NCBI GenBank assembly: GCA_030765605.1
Contig: JAVCCG010000056.1
Span: 1 to 54,969 of the forward strand
Source: Candidatus Alcyoniella australis
GTDB lineage: Bacteria; Lernaellota; Lernaellaia; JAVCCG01; Alcyoniellaceae
Direction of reading: 5' to 3'
Length of the DNA stretch: 54,969 nt
The notes under the pieces are model-generated. The model saw nothing but the letters and a program-made list of their open reading frames with translations. It did no database searches and was not told the DNA's origin. Of the stretch, positions 18,341-26,590 are shown one piece after another. Both the position numbers and the translations under genes were made by a program. Within the stretch, counting starts at the first letter, position 1, and every line of letters starts with the position of its first letter.

Positions 18341-18640
18341 GGTTAAAAATTCGCGAGCGATCCAGGCACGTTGTTATACGATGCTATCCGCGACGCGGAA
18401 ACGACGGTGCGGCTTGGAGCCGCTAAAATACTCGCGAGCGAACCAAGCACTTTGTTAAAAGATGCTTTCCGCGACGCGGAGTGGATCGTTTCCTAACGAC
18501 CAGCGAACTGTGCGAGTTTTGCTGCGCCTCAAAGGCGCCCACAAAACGCGCGAGCGAACCAGGGTCGCAAGGCCAAAGCCCACGCCGCGTGTGGGGAGCG
18601 CGGCGCGGAAACAATCGTTAAAAAATGATAGCGGTCCGGT
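18341..18640. repeat. Repeat-filled gap with an 81-bp spaced tandem unit
   Basis: No gene is seen in these 300 bases. A unit running from CGCGAGCGA through TTGTTA and GATGCT to CCGCGACGCGGA occurs at about 18350-18400 and again at about 18432-18480, with a GCGGCTTGGAGCCGC hairpin (18411-18425) between them. Part of the unit (CGCGAGCGAACCA) appears a third time near 18550. A related unit occurs at 31078-31135 and, reversed, near 54790-54850. Confidence 0.6.
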
Positions 18641-19945
18641 TCAGGAATCCAGCCCCAGTTCGCGTGCAATCAGCCCCAGCTCGGGCTCGAGCACCAGCGG
18701 TGCATTGCTCACCTGCGGAGTGAGCCCCGGCAGCGCTCCGGTGTGGTAGTCCACCGAGACCCCGGAGAACTTGGCGCCGTGAGCCGTGAGAATTACCACC
18801 ACGCTCTGGTCGTCGTGGATCGTGCCCTCGGCGCGCAGCTTGCGCAGCCCGGCCAGGGCCACGCCGGAGTTGGGACAGACCGCAACGCCGCAACGGTCGG
18901 CAGCGGCCTTGGCGTCCATCAGCTCGGCCTCGGTGACTTTGGCCATCACGCCGTCGAACTGCTGTACGACCTTGACCGCCTTGTCGTGACTCACCGGCGC
19001 GCCGATGCGGATCGCGCTTGCCAGGGTCGGCTCGGCGGTCACGTGGATCTTTTCCTCGAATCCGCTTAGGTAGCTGCGGTACAGCGGGTCCGCGGCCGCG
19101 GCCTGTATCCCGGCGATGCGCGGCAGGCGGTCGATCAGGCCCAGCTCGTAGGCCTCGCGCAGCCCCTTGCCCAGGGCGCTGACGTTGCCCGCGTTGCCCA
19201 CGGGGATCACGAACCAGTCCGGCACGCGCCAGCCCAGTTGCTGCACGGTCTCGATGCCGATCGCCTTTTGCCCCTCGATGCGGAACGAGTTCATCGAGTT
19301 CAACAGGTAGATCGGATGCTGCTCGCAGATCTGTTGCACCAGTCGCATGCAGCCGTCGAAGTCCGTGCGTAGGGCCAGGGTCCTGGCGCCGTAGGTGATC
19401 GCCTGGGCCAGCTGCTCGGGGCTGACCTTTTCGTGGGGCAGAAACACCACGCCCTGCATGCCCTCGACTCCGGCCGCGTAGGCCGCCATCGCCGCCGAGG
19501 TGTCGCCGGTGGAGGCGCAGGCCACGACCTTCATGCCCAGATGGTGGGCCCAGGAGACGCCGGCGGTCATGCCGCGATCCTTGAAGCTCAGGGTCGGGTT
19601 CTCGCCCTCGTGCTTTAGAAACAGCCGTTGCGTGTCGAACGCCGCGCTGAGCTTGGGGCTGCGATAGAGGTTGGTGTTGCCCTCGGGCTTGGTGACGATT
19701 TGCTCGGGCGGTAGGTCGGGCAAAATCAGCTCGCGGTAACGCCAGACCCCGGAGCTGTAGGGCGGGTCCACGGCCGACAGCCGCTGGTCGAACAGAGCGC
19801 GCAAATCCGGGAAGTCGTGCTTGATTCGCTGCAAATCGTGGCGCACCTCGAGCAGGTCGCCGCAGTCGCAACGGTAGCGCACATCGGTCGCGTCGTAGCT
19901 CTTGTCGCAGCCAATGCAGTGCAATCGTGAGTAGGGTTCGCTCAT
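18641..19945 (-). CDS. thrC: Threonine synthase
   Basis: A 434-residue PLP enzyme converting O-phosphohomoserine to threonine. An N-terminal Cys-containing segment (CIGCDKSYDATD, then CDCGD) forms the zinc-ribbon-like start seen in many threonine synthases. The PLP lysine lies in PTLSFKDRGMTAG (about residue 116). The phosphate-binding loop is VGNAGNVSALGKG (about 243-255). It is the last gene of the threonine operon: its ATG overlaps the thrB stop by four bases (19942-19945). Pathway neighbours make the assignment secure. Confidence 0.93.
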   Translation of the reverse strand: MSEPYSRLHCIGCDKSYDATDVRYRCDCGDLLEVRHDLQRIKHDFPDLRALFDQRLSAVDPPYSSGVWRYRELILPDLPPEQIVTKPEGNTNLYRSPKLSAAFDTQRLFLKHEGENPTLSFKDRGMTAGVSWAHHLGMKVVACASTGDTSAAMAAYAAGVEGMQGVVFLPHEKVSPEQLAQAITYGARTLALRTDFDGCMRLVQQICEQHPIYLLNSMNSFRIEGQKAIGIETVQQLGWRVPDWFVIPVGNAGNVSALGKGLREAYELGLIDRLPRIAGIQAAAADPLYRSYLSGFEEKIHVTAEPTLASAIRIGAPVSHDKAVKVVQQFDGVMAKVTEAELMDAKAAADRCGVAVCPNSGVALAGLRKLRAEGTIHDDQSVVVILTAHGAKFSGVSVDYHTGALPGLTPQVSNAPLVLEPELGLIARELGLDS

Positions 19946-20910
19946 ATCCGCCTCGCGCCTTGCGGGCTGGGCCGCGTTACCAACGCCTGGCTTTGCAGGC
20001 CCGCGCGCTGGAACGCCGCGTGCATTGCCTCGGCCGCGCGTTGTGCTGTGGACTGATCGAGGGCCAGGGCAAAGATCGTCGGCCCGGCGCCGCTGATCGA
20101 CGCGCCCAAGGCTCCGGCCTCAAGCGCCGCGGCCTTGACCTGCTCGCAGCCCGGTATCAATGCCGCGCGGTGCGGCTCGACGATCCGATCGCACAGCGCC
20201 GCGGCCAGCAGGTCGCAATCGCCGCGCAGCAGCGCCAGCACCAGGGCCGCGCTGTTGGACCAGTTGTCCACCGCAGCGTCGAGGGGAACAAGCCGAGGCA
20301 GGATCTCCCGCGCGGTCTTGGTGGGAATCTCGATCTGCGGAGTAACCAGCGCCACTGCCAGCTCGAGCGCCGGGTCGAAGCGTTCCACGCGCAACGGGCT
20401 GCGCGACTGGACAATGGTGAACCCGCCGAGCAGGGCCGGAGCCACGTTGTCCGCATGCTCCGCGCCCGAGGCCACGGCCTCGCCCGCCAACGCTCCGCGC
20501 AGCACCAGCTCGCGATCAAAGGTCGCGCCGCTAAGCGCGACGATCGCCTCCATAGCCGCTACCGCACCGGCGGCCGCACTGGCAGCGCTCGAGCCCAGGC
20601 CCGAGCACAGGGGCAGCCCTTTGTCGATCTCAAGCTCCAGGCCGTACTGCGCGGCCAGCTCGGGATAGCCCTCGAGCACGCGCAGGGCGGCCACGCTCGC
20701 GGTGTTGCGATCGGGCTCGCGCGGCAGCTTGCCGCCGTCGCCCTCGATGCGCAGCACTTTCGCTCCGCTGCCCGCGACAATTCGCACCCGCACCACGTCG
20801 CCGGGCTGCTCAACGGCAAAGCCGAAGCAGTCGAATCCCGGGCCGACGTTGGCCACGGTGGCCGGCGCAAACACGCCGACCCAGTCGCGGGATGCAGGCC
20901 GCGCGCTCAT
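19942..20910 (-). CDS. thrB: Homoserine kinase
   Basis: A 322-residue GHMP-family kinase that phosphorylates homoserine. The start at 20910 is chosen because its ATG overlaps the stop of the upstream thrA gene (20907-20910) and gives MSARPASRDWVGVFAPATVANVGPGFD, the expected N-terminal segment of ThrB. The ATP loop is CSGLGSSAASAAAGAV (about 88-103) and motif 3 is near SISGAGPTIFAL. A longer in-frame reading runs back into thrA and is not supported. Both junctions in this operon are ATGA overlaps, so the three genes are translationally coupled. Confidence 0.93.
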   Translation of the reverse strand: MSARPASRDWVGVFAPATVANVGPGFDCFGFAVEQPGDVVRVRIVAGSGAKVLRIEGDGGKLPREPDRNTASVAALRVLEGYPELAAQYGLELEIDKGLPLCSGLGSSAASAAAGAVAAMEAIVALSGATFDRELVLRGALAGEAVASGAEHADNVAPALLGGFTIVQSRSPLRVERFDPALELAVALVTPQIEIPTKTAREILPRLVPLDAAVDNWSNSAALVLALLRGDCDLLAAALCDRIVEPHRAALIPGCEQVKAAALEAGALGASISGAGPTIFALALDQSTAQRAAEAMHAAFQRAGLQSQALVTRPSPQGARRI

Positions 20911-23375
20911 GCGTGCCGCGCCACTTTGAGCAAATCGCCGAACACGCCCGCGGCCGTGACCTCGGCTCCCGCGCCCGGACCGCGAATCACCAGCGGGTTC
21001 TCGCCGGTGTAGCGGTCGGTCTGGTAGACCAAAATATTGTCCGGCCCGCTGAGCTGCCCCTCGGGGCTGGATAGCTCCACCGCCTGCAGGCCGACGCTCA
21101 CGCCCTCGGGCGTAATCTGAGCCAGGTAGCGCAGCACGCGCCCCTGGTCCGCGGCCTGTCGCACCTTTTCGGCGTAGGGCTCGTCGAGCTCGTCCAGGCG
21201 CGCCAGGAAGCTCTCGACGTCGGGCAGCGCCAGCAGCTCGTCGGGCACCATGCCCTCGAGGGCCACCTGCTCCATCTCCAGCGGTTGGCCCATCTCGCGG
21301 GCGATGATCAGCGCCTTGCGCGCTACGTCCATGCCGCACAGATCATCGCGCGGATCGGGCTCGGTGTACCCCAGGCTTTTAGCCTCGCGCACTACCTCCG
21401 AGAAACGTCGCCCGGTTTGCAGACCGGAGCAGATGTAGCCCAGGGTGCCCGAGAAGCAGCCGGTGATGCGCTGGATCGTATCGTGGGTTTCAAGCAGATC
21501 CTGCAAGGTGAACAGCACCGGCAGGCCCGCGCCGAAGGTGGTCTCGTAGTACAGGCCCACGCCCTTTTCGCGGGCGGTTTGGCGCAAAGAGCGGTAGAGC
21601 TCGAGGGGCCCGGAGAGCGTCTTTTTATTGGCGGTCACCACGTGGATTCCGTGACGCATGGCGCCTAGTTGCAACTCGCCGGTCTCGGCCGCGGTGACGT
21701 CGACCAGCGCCACATCCAGACGGCGGGTCTGGAGCACGCGCTTGAGGATCTCGCGGTAGTCCGGCCGCTGCTCGCCGCCCAGCTCGAGCAGCGATTCACC
21801 GTCTGCAATACGGCGCAGGGTCTGATCGTCGATGCCGAACTCGTTGAACAGCAGTTCGGTGCGGCCGCAAACGCCGATCACGTTGAGCCAGGTGCCGTGG
21901 CGGCGCAGGCGCGCCTTGCTCTGGACGAGTTGGCGCAGCAGCGTACGGCCGATTAGGCCCTTGCCCAGTACGAAAACGTGGGTCGCCGAGGTCAGGCCGA
22001 AGCGGGTGTGGACCGCGCCCACCGCGCGGTGCAGGTCGTGCCGGTCGACCACCACCGAGACGTTGAGCTCCGAGCTGCCCTGGGCGATCGCCAGCACGTT
22101 GATGTGGCTGCGACCCAAGGCCGTGAACAGCTTTTGGCTGATGCCCGGGGTGCCCTTCATCCCCTCGCCGATGATCGCCAGGATGCCGACCTCTTCGTTG
22201 AGATCCACGCGCTCGATGCGGTCGCGCTCCAGCTCGAGCTCGAACTCGCGGTCCAGCGCGGTCTTGGCCCGCGCGCCGTCGCGCTTATGCACCAGCAGGC
22301 TGATGTTTTGCTCGGAGCTGGCCTGGGAGATCATGTAGACGTTGATCGACTCGCGGGCCGTGGTGGCGAAAACGCGGCCGACCACCCCGGGCACACCGAT
22401 CATCCCCTTGCCCTCCACCGTGACCATCGCAATATCCGAGATCGAGGTCACAGTTTTGACCCCCTCGAACTGGTCGGTGCGGCTATCGGTGATCAGCGTG
22501 CCTTCGAGCTCGGGCCTGAACGAGTTGCGCAGACGGATCGGAATCTTCGCCTGAACCGCGGGGATCATCGTGCTCGGGTGCAGCACCTTGGAGCCGAAGT
22601 ACGACATCTCCGCCGCCTCGCGGTAGGAGATCGAGGGCAGCACCTCGGCCTCAGGCACCACCCGCGGGTCGGCGGTCATCACGCCGTCCACGTCGGTCCA
22701 GATCCAGATCCGATCGGCGTCGAGAAACGCGCCGAGCAGTGAGGCGGTGTAGTCGCTGCCGCCACGACCCAGGGTCGTGCTCAGGCCCTGGGCTGTGCGG
22801 CCGATGAATCCGGTGACCACCGGGATCGAGTCGCGGGACAAGTCCAGCAGCGCGGCGCGCGTCAGCTCGCGGCTGGTCTGGATATCGACGTTGGCCTTGC
22901 CGAAATGGTCGTCAGTACGAATGAAGTCGCGCGCGTCGCAGGCCCGGCTTGGAGCGCCTGATTGCTCGACGGCCGCGGCCAGCAGCTCGCAGCTCAGCCG
23001 CTCGCCGAACGAGAGGATCAGGTCCAGCGAACGCCGCGGCAAATGCCGCAGCAGGGCCACCCCCTTGATCAGCTTGCCCAGCTCGTCGAGCAGTTCGTCG
23101 ATTTGCGTGGTCAGCCGTGGCTCGGGGGTCGAGTCGGCGAACAGCGCCTCGGCCGCCAGCTGGTGGCGGTCGCGTAGCGCACCCAGCAGCCCGGCGACCT
23201 GCGCCTCGTCCTGCGCCTCGGCGGCCCGGGCCAGCTCAATCAGGCTGTCGGTCACCCCGGCCATGGCCGAGGTCACAACCACGCAGGGCCGCCGGTTCTC
23301 GACCGCCAGCCGCGCCACGCCGCTGATCCGCTCGGCGTCCTTGACCGACGTTCCGCCGAATTTATGCACCAACAT
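20907..23375 (-). CDS. thrA: Bifunctional aspartate kinase - homoserine dehydrogenase
   Basis: An 822-residue enzyme catalysing the first and third steps of the threonine branch. The kinase domain starts with KFGGTSV (residues 4-10) and includes GRGGSDYTA and TADPRVVPEA. Two ACT-type regulatory domains lie at about 310-460. The dehydrogenase half begins near residue 465 with the Rossmann motif LGKGLIGRTLLRQL and contains TANKKTLSGP and the substrate region GTLGYICSGLQ. This is the E. coli ThrA/MetL architecture. A GAGGAA site precedes the ATG. As first gene of thrA-thrB-thrC it is probably feedback-inhibited by threonine. No leader attenuator was recognised in the large upstream gap. Confidence 0.95.
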   Translation of the reverse strand: MLVHKFGGTSVKDAERISGVARLAVENRRPCVVVTSAMAGVTDSLIELARAAEAQDEAQVAGLLGALRDRHQLAAEALFADSTPEPRLTTQIDELLDELGKLIKGVALLRHLPRRSLDLILSFGERLSCELLAAAVEQSGAPSRACDARDFIRTDDHFGKANVDIQTSRELTRAALLDLSRDSIPVVTGFIGRTAQGLSTTLGRGGSDYTASLLGAFLDADRIWIWTDVDGVMTADPRVVPEAEVLPSISYREAAEMSYFGSKVLHPSTMIPAVQAKIPIRLRNSFRPELEGTLITDSRTDQFEGVKTVTSISDIAMVTVEGKGMIGVPGVVGRVFATTARESINVYMISQASSEQNISLLVHKRDGARAKTALDREFELELERDRIERVDLNEEVGILAIIGEGMKGTPGISQKLFTALGRSHINVLAIAQGSSELNVSVVVDRHDLHRAVGAVHTRFGLTSATHVFVLGKGLIGRTLLRQLVQSKARLRRHGTWLNVIGVCGRTELLFNEFGIDDQTLRRIADGESLLELGGEQRPDYREILKRVLQTRRLDVALVDVTAAETGELQLGAMRHGIHVVTANKKTLSGPLELYRSLRQTAREKGVGLYYETTFGAGLPVLFTLQDLLETHDTIQRITGCFSGTLGYICSGLQTGRRFSEVVREAKSLGYTEPDPRDDLCGMDVARKALIIAREMGQPLEMEQVALEGMVPDELLALPDVESFLARLDELDEPYAEKVRQAADQGRVLRYLAQITPEGVSVGLQAVELSSPEGQLSGPDNILVYQTDRYTGENPLVIRGPGAGAEVTAAGVFGDLLKVARHA

Positions 23376-23475
23376 CTATCGATTCCTCGCTAAACATTAT
23401 CGGTCCCGCCCACAGGGCGCTGTACCGACAAAAACAGTCGGTTAATATCATAAGCCATAATTGAATCATAGCCGC

Positions 23476-23540
23476 CCGGCTTTGAGCCGGGGGCAAGGCT
23501 CGTATTGTTCGCTGGTCCTAATGCCACGATCCACCCCGCA
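23476..23540. repeat. Intergenic palindrome plus linker
   Basis: A 16-base hairpin with CCGGC and GCCGG arms is followed by GGGCAAGGCTCG and, after about 17 bases, by AATGCCACGATCC and ACCCCGC. The same hairpin, tail and linker occur in the same order at 49659-49726, showing a dispersed compound repeat rather than chance. Confidence 0.6.
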
Positions 23541-23560
23541 TAGGAAGATGGGGGTGGGTT

Positions 23561-23582
23561 AAAGATCGATAAATCGATCTTT
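23561..23582. repeat. 22-bp palindrome, copy 2
   Basis: Identical to the copy at 14637: AAAGATCGAT, AA, ATCGATCTTT, preceded by GGGGTGGGTT and followed by TTGTATC. Unlike copies 1 and 3 it does not lie just after a plus-strand gene; it lies 64 bases past the second stop of the transposase relic. Confidence 0.6.
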
Positions 23583-23645
23583 GTATCTAGCGCGAGCGGT
23601 TGTGATTTTTCGGTTTTTAAATGCCCGAAAGCTTGCGACGCTCTC

Positions 23646-23849
23646 CTATGCGAGGACGTGCGATCGCTGTTCGCAATACACGGCGATGCGCACTCTGATT
23701 TCTCTCAGATAACGGTCGATGGCATTACGGTTGAGGCAGGTGATTTTTGCGATCTACGTGGCGTCCAAATCGAGCGCGAAAAGGCGCAAAATCTGCTTGA
23801 TTTTAGCCTCTGAAATCTTCGCACGTTTTGCGTACCTGTTTTTCGCCAT
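23646..23849 (-). pseudogene. Remnant of an IS1595-type transposase
   Basis: Reading the minus strand from the ATG at 23849 gives MAKNRYAKRAKISEAKIKQ, then ILRLFALDLDAT, an in-frame TAG at 23754-23756, and a further 35 codons (IAKITCLNRNAIDRYLREIR and so on) to a second stop at 23646-23648. This pattern of a short basic start, a Leu-rich helix and a helix-turn-helix with LNRN and YLR is the N-terminal domain of IS1595-family transposases as I recall them. The catalytic ISXO2 domain is absent. The element is inactive and truncated. Its lower GC relative to the neighbours supports transfer. Confidence 0.6.
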
Positions 23850-24032
23850 GATAACGATGGCTTAACATACTTTCAGAACCCCGGTTCTAGTCTTGACCCA
23901 TGTTTTAACTTACCATGCGCCTGATCGTTTGTTATCATTTAGCGGAATCCCAACCAACGACGCTCATCAGCCGGAGGACTTCAGGCTGGACGTCTGCTCC
24001 GCCTCTTCGGCCGACGAGTTCGGGAGGTGCAA

Positions 24033-26558
24033 ATGTTCGATCGCAGGCTGCTGGTGACCGTGGTTTTATTGCTGGGCTTGGTCGCGCTGAGTGTGAACTG
24101 GGGCTGTGGCAACGATGACGACGATGACGACGACGACCAGATCGCAAACGTCGAAACGCTTGTGGAACGGCTGGTCGATCAGTTCGACACCGACGGCGAA
24201 AATAACGCCTGGGTAGCCTACGTGGTGACCCAGCCGCTGGCCGCCGACGTAGCGGTGACCGCGGCCGAAGGCGAGGTTTCGCACGCGCCTGACAACGCGT
24301 TCTGGTTCGCCTACCTTGACGAGGATCCCTTGGGCCAGTTCGAGCACGCCACGCGCTTCGTGTTCGTGGACGCGGACTCCGGCGCTTTGGTCGCCGAGCA
24401 GCCCCGCTGGTGGCCCGAGCTCGACGGCCAGGCGCTGTTCCTCGCTGATTACGACCTGCTCAAGGTCTACGCGCCCCAGGCCGTGCCCGACGAAATCACG
24501 CAGGGCGGATCGACCAAAGCCAAGGCCGACGCGCCCAATGCCGACTACGGCGACGCGCCGGACGATACCCCGGCCTATCTCAACGGTTCCATCGGCGGCA
24601 GCTATCCCACGCTCTACGCCACGGCCAACTCGGCCACCGGCGATCCGGGCGGCCATACGTTGACCGTGGGCCAGGAGACCCTGGGCCCCAACGTCTCGGC
24701 CGAGGTCGACGCCGACGATCCCAACGACCCGGACGGCACGCCCAACCTGATCGACGACGATGCCGACGACAAGGTCTACTGGGTTTTCTACTTCGACCGC
24801 AACAGCGGCGCGCTCACTGTGCGTTTTCTGGTCGAGGTCGCGGTGGCAGCGGGCGCACCGGACCAGGATCGCTACATCAACATCCTGGTCGACACCGACC
24901 GCAGCGGCCAATGGAAACACAACAGCCTGGGAGACGAATGGCTGGTGCAGAACTTCAAGGTCAACGTCAGCCCCGGCAGCTCGCGCTGGATCTGGACCGA
25001 CCCCGTGGCCATGCCCCTGAGCGCCAACAACACCTTCGTGTTCGAGACCTGGGTGCGCGTGGCCCTGACCCGCTCGCAGATCGATGGCACGCCGTTTGGT
25101 TCCGATGGCTGGGACGGCTCGGGCGCGTTCAAGTACGGCGAGATCGAGGACCACTACTTCAACTTCGTCCCCTGGTACGGCCCGGGCGGCGGAGGCGACG
25201 ACGACGACGATGATATTGACGATGACGACGACGTTACTCCGCCGACATATCCCGTGCCCGAATTGCCGCCGGTCACGCCGCCGGAGCCCGAGGAGAAGGA
25301 GTGCGTCTACGTCTGCCAGGAGGACCAGATCGAGATTCCCTACCAGTGCAAGGCGCTGGTGATCAACCTGGGCGACTCGCCGGGCAACTCCTGGATGGAG
25401 CGCAACGGCCAGAAGGCCCAGTCGTTCTTTGAGGGACGCTTCGGCTCGGGCAACTCAACCCTGCTCAACAAGCCGACCGCCGACGAGGCGGCCGACGCAA
25501 TCAGCGATTTTCTCGAGGGCGGAACGTGCCTGGACGAGCTGTGGGTCTACATCACGGGCCACGGCAGCACCAGCGGCATCCGTGCGCAAAACGGCGGCGG
25601 CAAGCTGACATCCCAGAAGTTGCGCGACGCGATTGATCCAGACGGACACTGCCAAAGCCCGATGGATTACTACGCCGGCGAGTGCAGCGAGGAGGGCTAC
25701 TGCAACCTGAACTTCATGATCCAGAGCTGCCACTCGGGGCACCTGGTCGACGGATCGAGCGACGCCATCGACCTGCCGGGAGTCAACGTGCTGACCTCGG
25801 CGAGCAAAAACAAGGTCTCCTACGGACGCGGAGACGGCGACGGCTCGTACGTGTCCAACGCCCTGTGGGGCGCCCACGAGAACAATCAGGCCGACGATCC
25901 GCCCAACGGCAACGACGACGGCGAGGTCGATCCGCAGGAGGCGATGAGCTGGGCCAAGGATAACTACAAGGGGAACAAAAGCGATCCGCAGACCAGCCTC
26001 GGCGGCGACTGCGAGTGCGTCTGCACTCTGCCCGAATGGGGTTGGGAAGACCCGGAGGGCGATCTGATCTTCTGGTACGGAGTGCCGGGCAGCCCCACGG
26101 ACACACCGGGAGCCGACGTGCTGACCTACGGAATCAAGCAGACCGTCGAGGGCTTCGATGCGATCATCACCTACGCCGACGACCTGGATACGGTCTCGAG
26201 CTACACCGAGTGGGCCGTGGCCTTTGACTCCGACCCCTCCTCGCCCAACGGCGAGCCCACATCCCCGCAGGCCGGGGCGGACGAATACTACGTCATCTTC
26301 AGCGAGGCGCCGGGCGTGTTCGAGCTGTTAAGGGTCTCGTTCAACGGCTCTTCATGGGCGCCGGTCGCAACCAGCACGACCTACGAAGTTGATGGCGATA
26401 CCCTGACCCTGCACATCGACCCGACCGAGATGGGTATTGTAGAAGATCAAGATGTGCCCGTGCACGCGGTGACGTACTTCCTGGACGGCGATCCAGCGGG
26501 GGACGACACCACGTATCATGATTTCGCACTACCGCCGCTGCCCAGCTGCTGCCGCTAA
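24033..26558 (+). CDS. Asp-rich lipoprotein with GEVED-like and caspase-like regions
   Basis: An 841-residue lipoprotein. The ATG at 24033 has GGGAGG five bases upstream. The signal ends in NWGCGN, and the Cys is followed by eight Asp. Residues about 165-380 include ADYGDAPDDTP and KYGEIEDHYFNF, hallmarks of GEVED surface domains. A Gly/Asp/Pro linker (about 385-425) leads to a region resembling clan CD peptidases: LVINLGD strand, YITGHGS with His510, and FMIQSCHSGHL with Cys566, a His/Cys order and spacing like caspases, legumains and gingipains. A further beta domain follows, ending in PSCCR. A surface-anchored cysteine peptidase is inferred; it could be an inactive fold. It stands alone with its own upstream gap. 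Confidence 0.7.
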   Translation: MFDRRLLVTVVLLLGLVALSVNWGCGNDDDDDDDDQIANVETLVERLVDQFDTDGENNAWVAYVVTQPLAADVAVTAAEGEVSHAPDNAFWFAYLDEDPLGQFEHATRFVFVDADSGALVAEQPRWWPELDGQALFLADYDLLKVYAPQAVPDEITQGGSTKAKADAPNADYGDAPDDTPAYLNGSIGGSYPTLYATANSATGDPGGHTLTVGQETLGPNVSAEVDADDPNDPDGTPNLIDDDADDKVYWVFYFDRNSGALTVRFLVEVAVAAGAPDQDRYINILVDTDRSGQWKHNSLGDEWLVQNFKVNVSPGSSRWIWTDPVAMPLSANNTFVFETWVRVALTRSQIDGTPFGSDGWDGSGAFKYGEIEDHYFNFVPWYGPGGGGDDDDDDIDDDDDVTPPTYPVPELPPVTPPEPEEKECVYVCQEDQIEIPYQCKALVINLGDSPGNSWMERNGQKAQSFFEGRFGSGNSTLLNKPTADEAADAISDFLEGGTCLDELWVYITGHGSTSGIRAQNGGGKLTSQKLRDAIDPDGHCQSPMDYYAGECSEEGYCNLNFMIQSCHSGHLVDGSSDAIDLPGVNVLTSASKNKVSYGRGDGDGSYVSNALWGAHENNQADDPPNGNDDGEVDPQEAMSWAKDNYKGNKSDPQTSLGGDCECVCTLPEWGWEDPEGDLIFWYGVPGSPTDTPGADVLTYGIKQTVEGFDAIITYADDLDTVSSYTEWAVAFDSDPSSPNGEPTSPQAGADEYYVIFSEAPGVFELLRVSFNGSSWAPVATSTTYEVDGDTLTLHIDPTEMGIVEDQDVPVHAVTYFLDGDPAGDDTTYHDFALPPLPSCCR

Positions 26559-26567
26559 AAGGGGAGG

Positions 26568-26584
26568 GGCACCTTGGGGGTGCC
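26568..26584. terminator. Hairpin between convergent genes
   Basis: GGCACC (26568-26573) and GGTGCC (26579-26584) form a hairpin inside the 32-bp gap between the lipoprotein gene (plus) and the YchF-like gene (minus). It is placed to serve both transcripts. No long T-run is present on either strand. Confidence 0.45.
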
Positions 26585-26590
26585 ACCACC

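Larger units (their letters stand above)
23376..24032. other. 657-bp gap: repeats and a transposase relic
   Basis: The gap between thrA (minus) and the large lipoprotein gene (plus) holds a CCGGCTTTGAGCCGG hairpin at 23476-23491 with its GGCAAGGCTCG tail, a TGCCACGATCCACCCCGC linker, the 22-bp palindrome at 23561-23582 and a degenerate transposase frame at 23646-23849. It must also contain promoters for both flanking genes. None is clear enough to place. Confidence 0.5.

Noticed and set aside
18341-18640. Repeats considered as a CRISPR array
   Set aside because: There are only two related units, they are not identical, the spacing holds another hairpin, and no cas gene is near.
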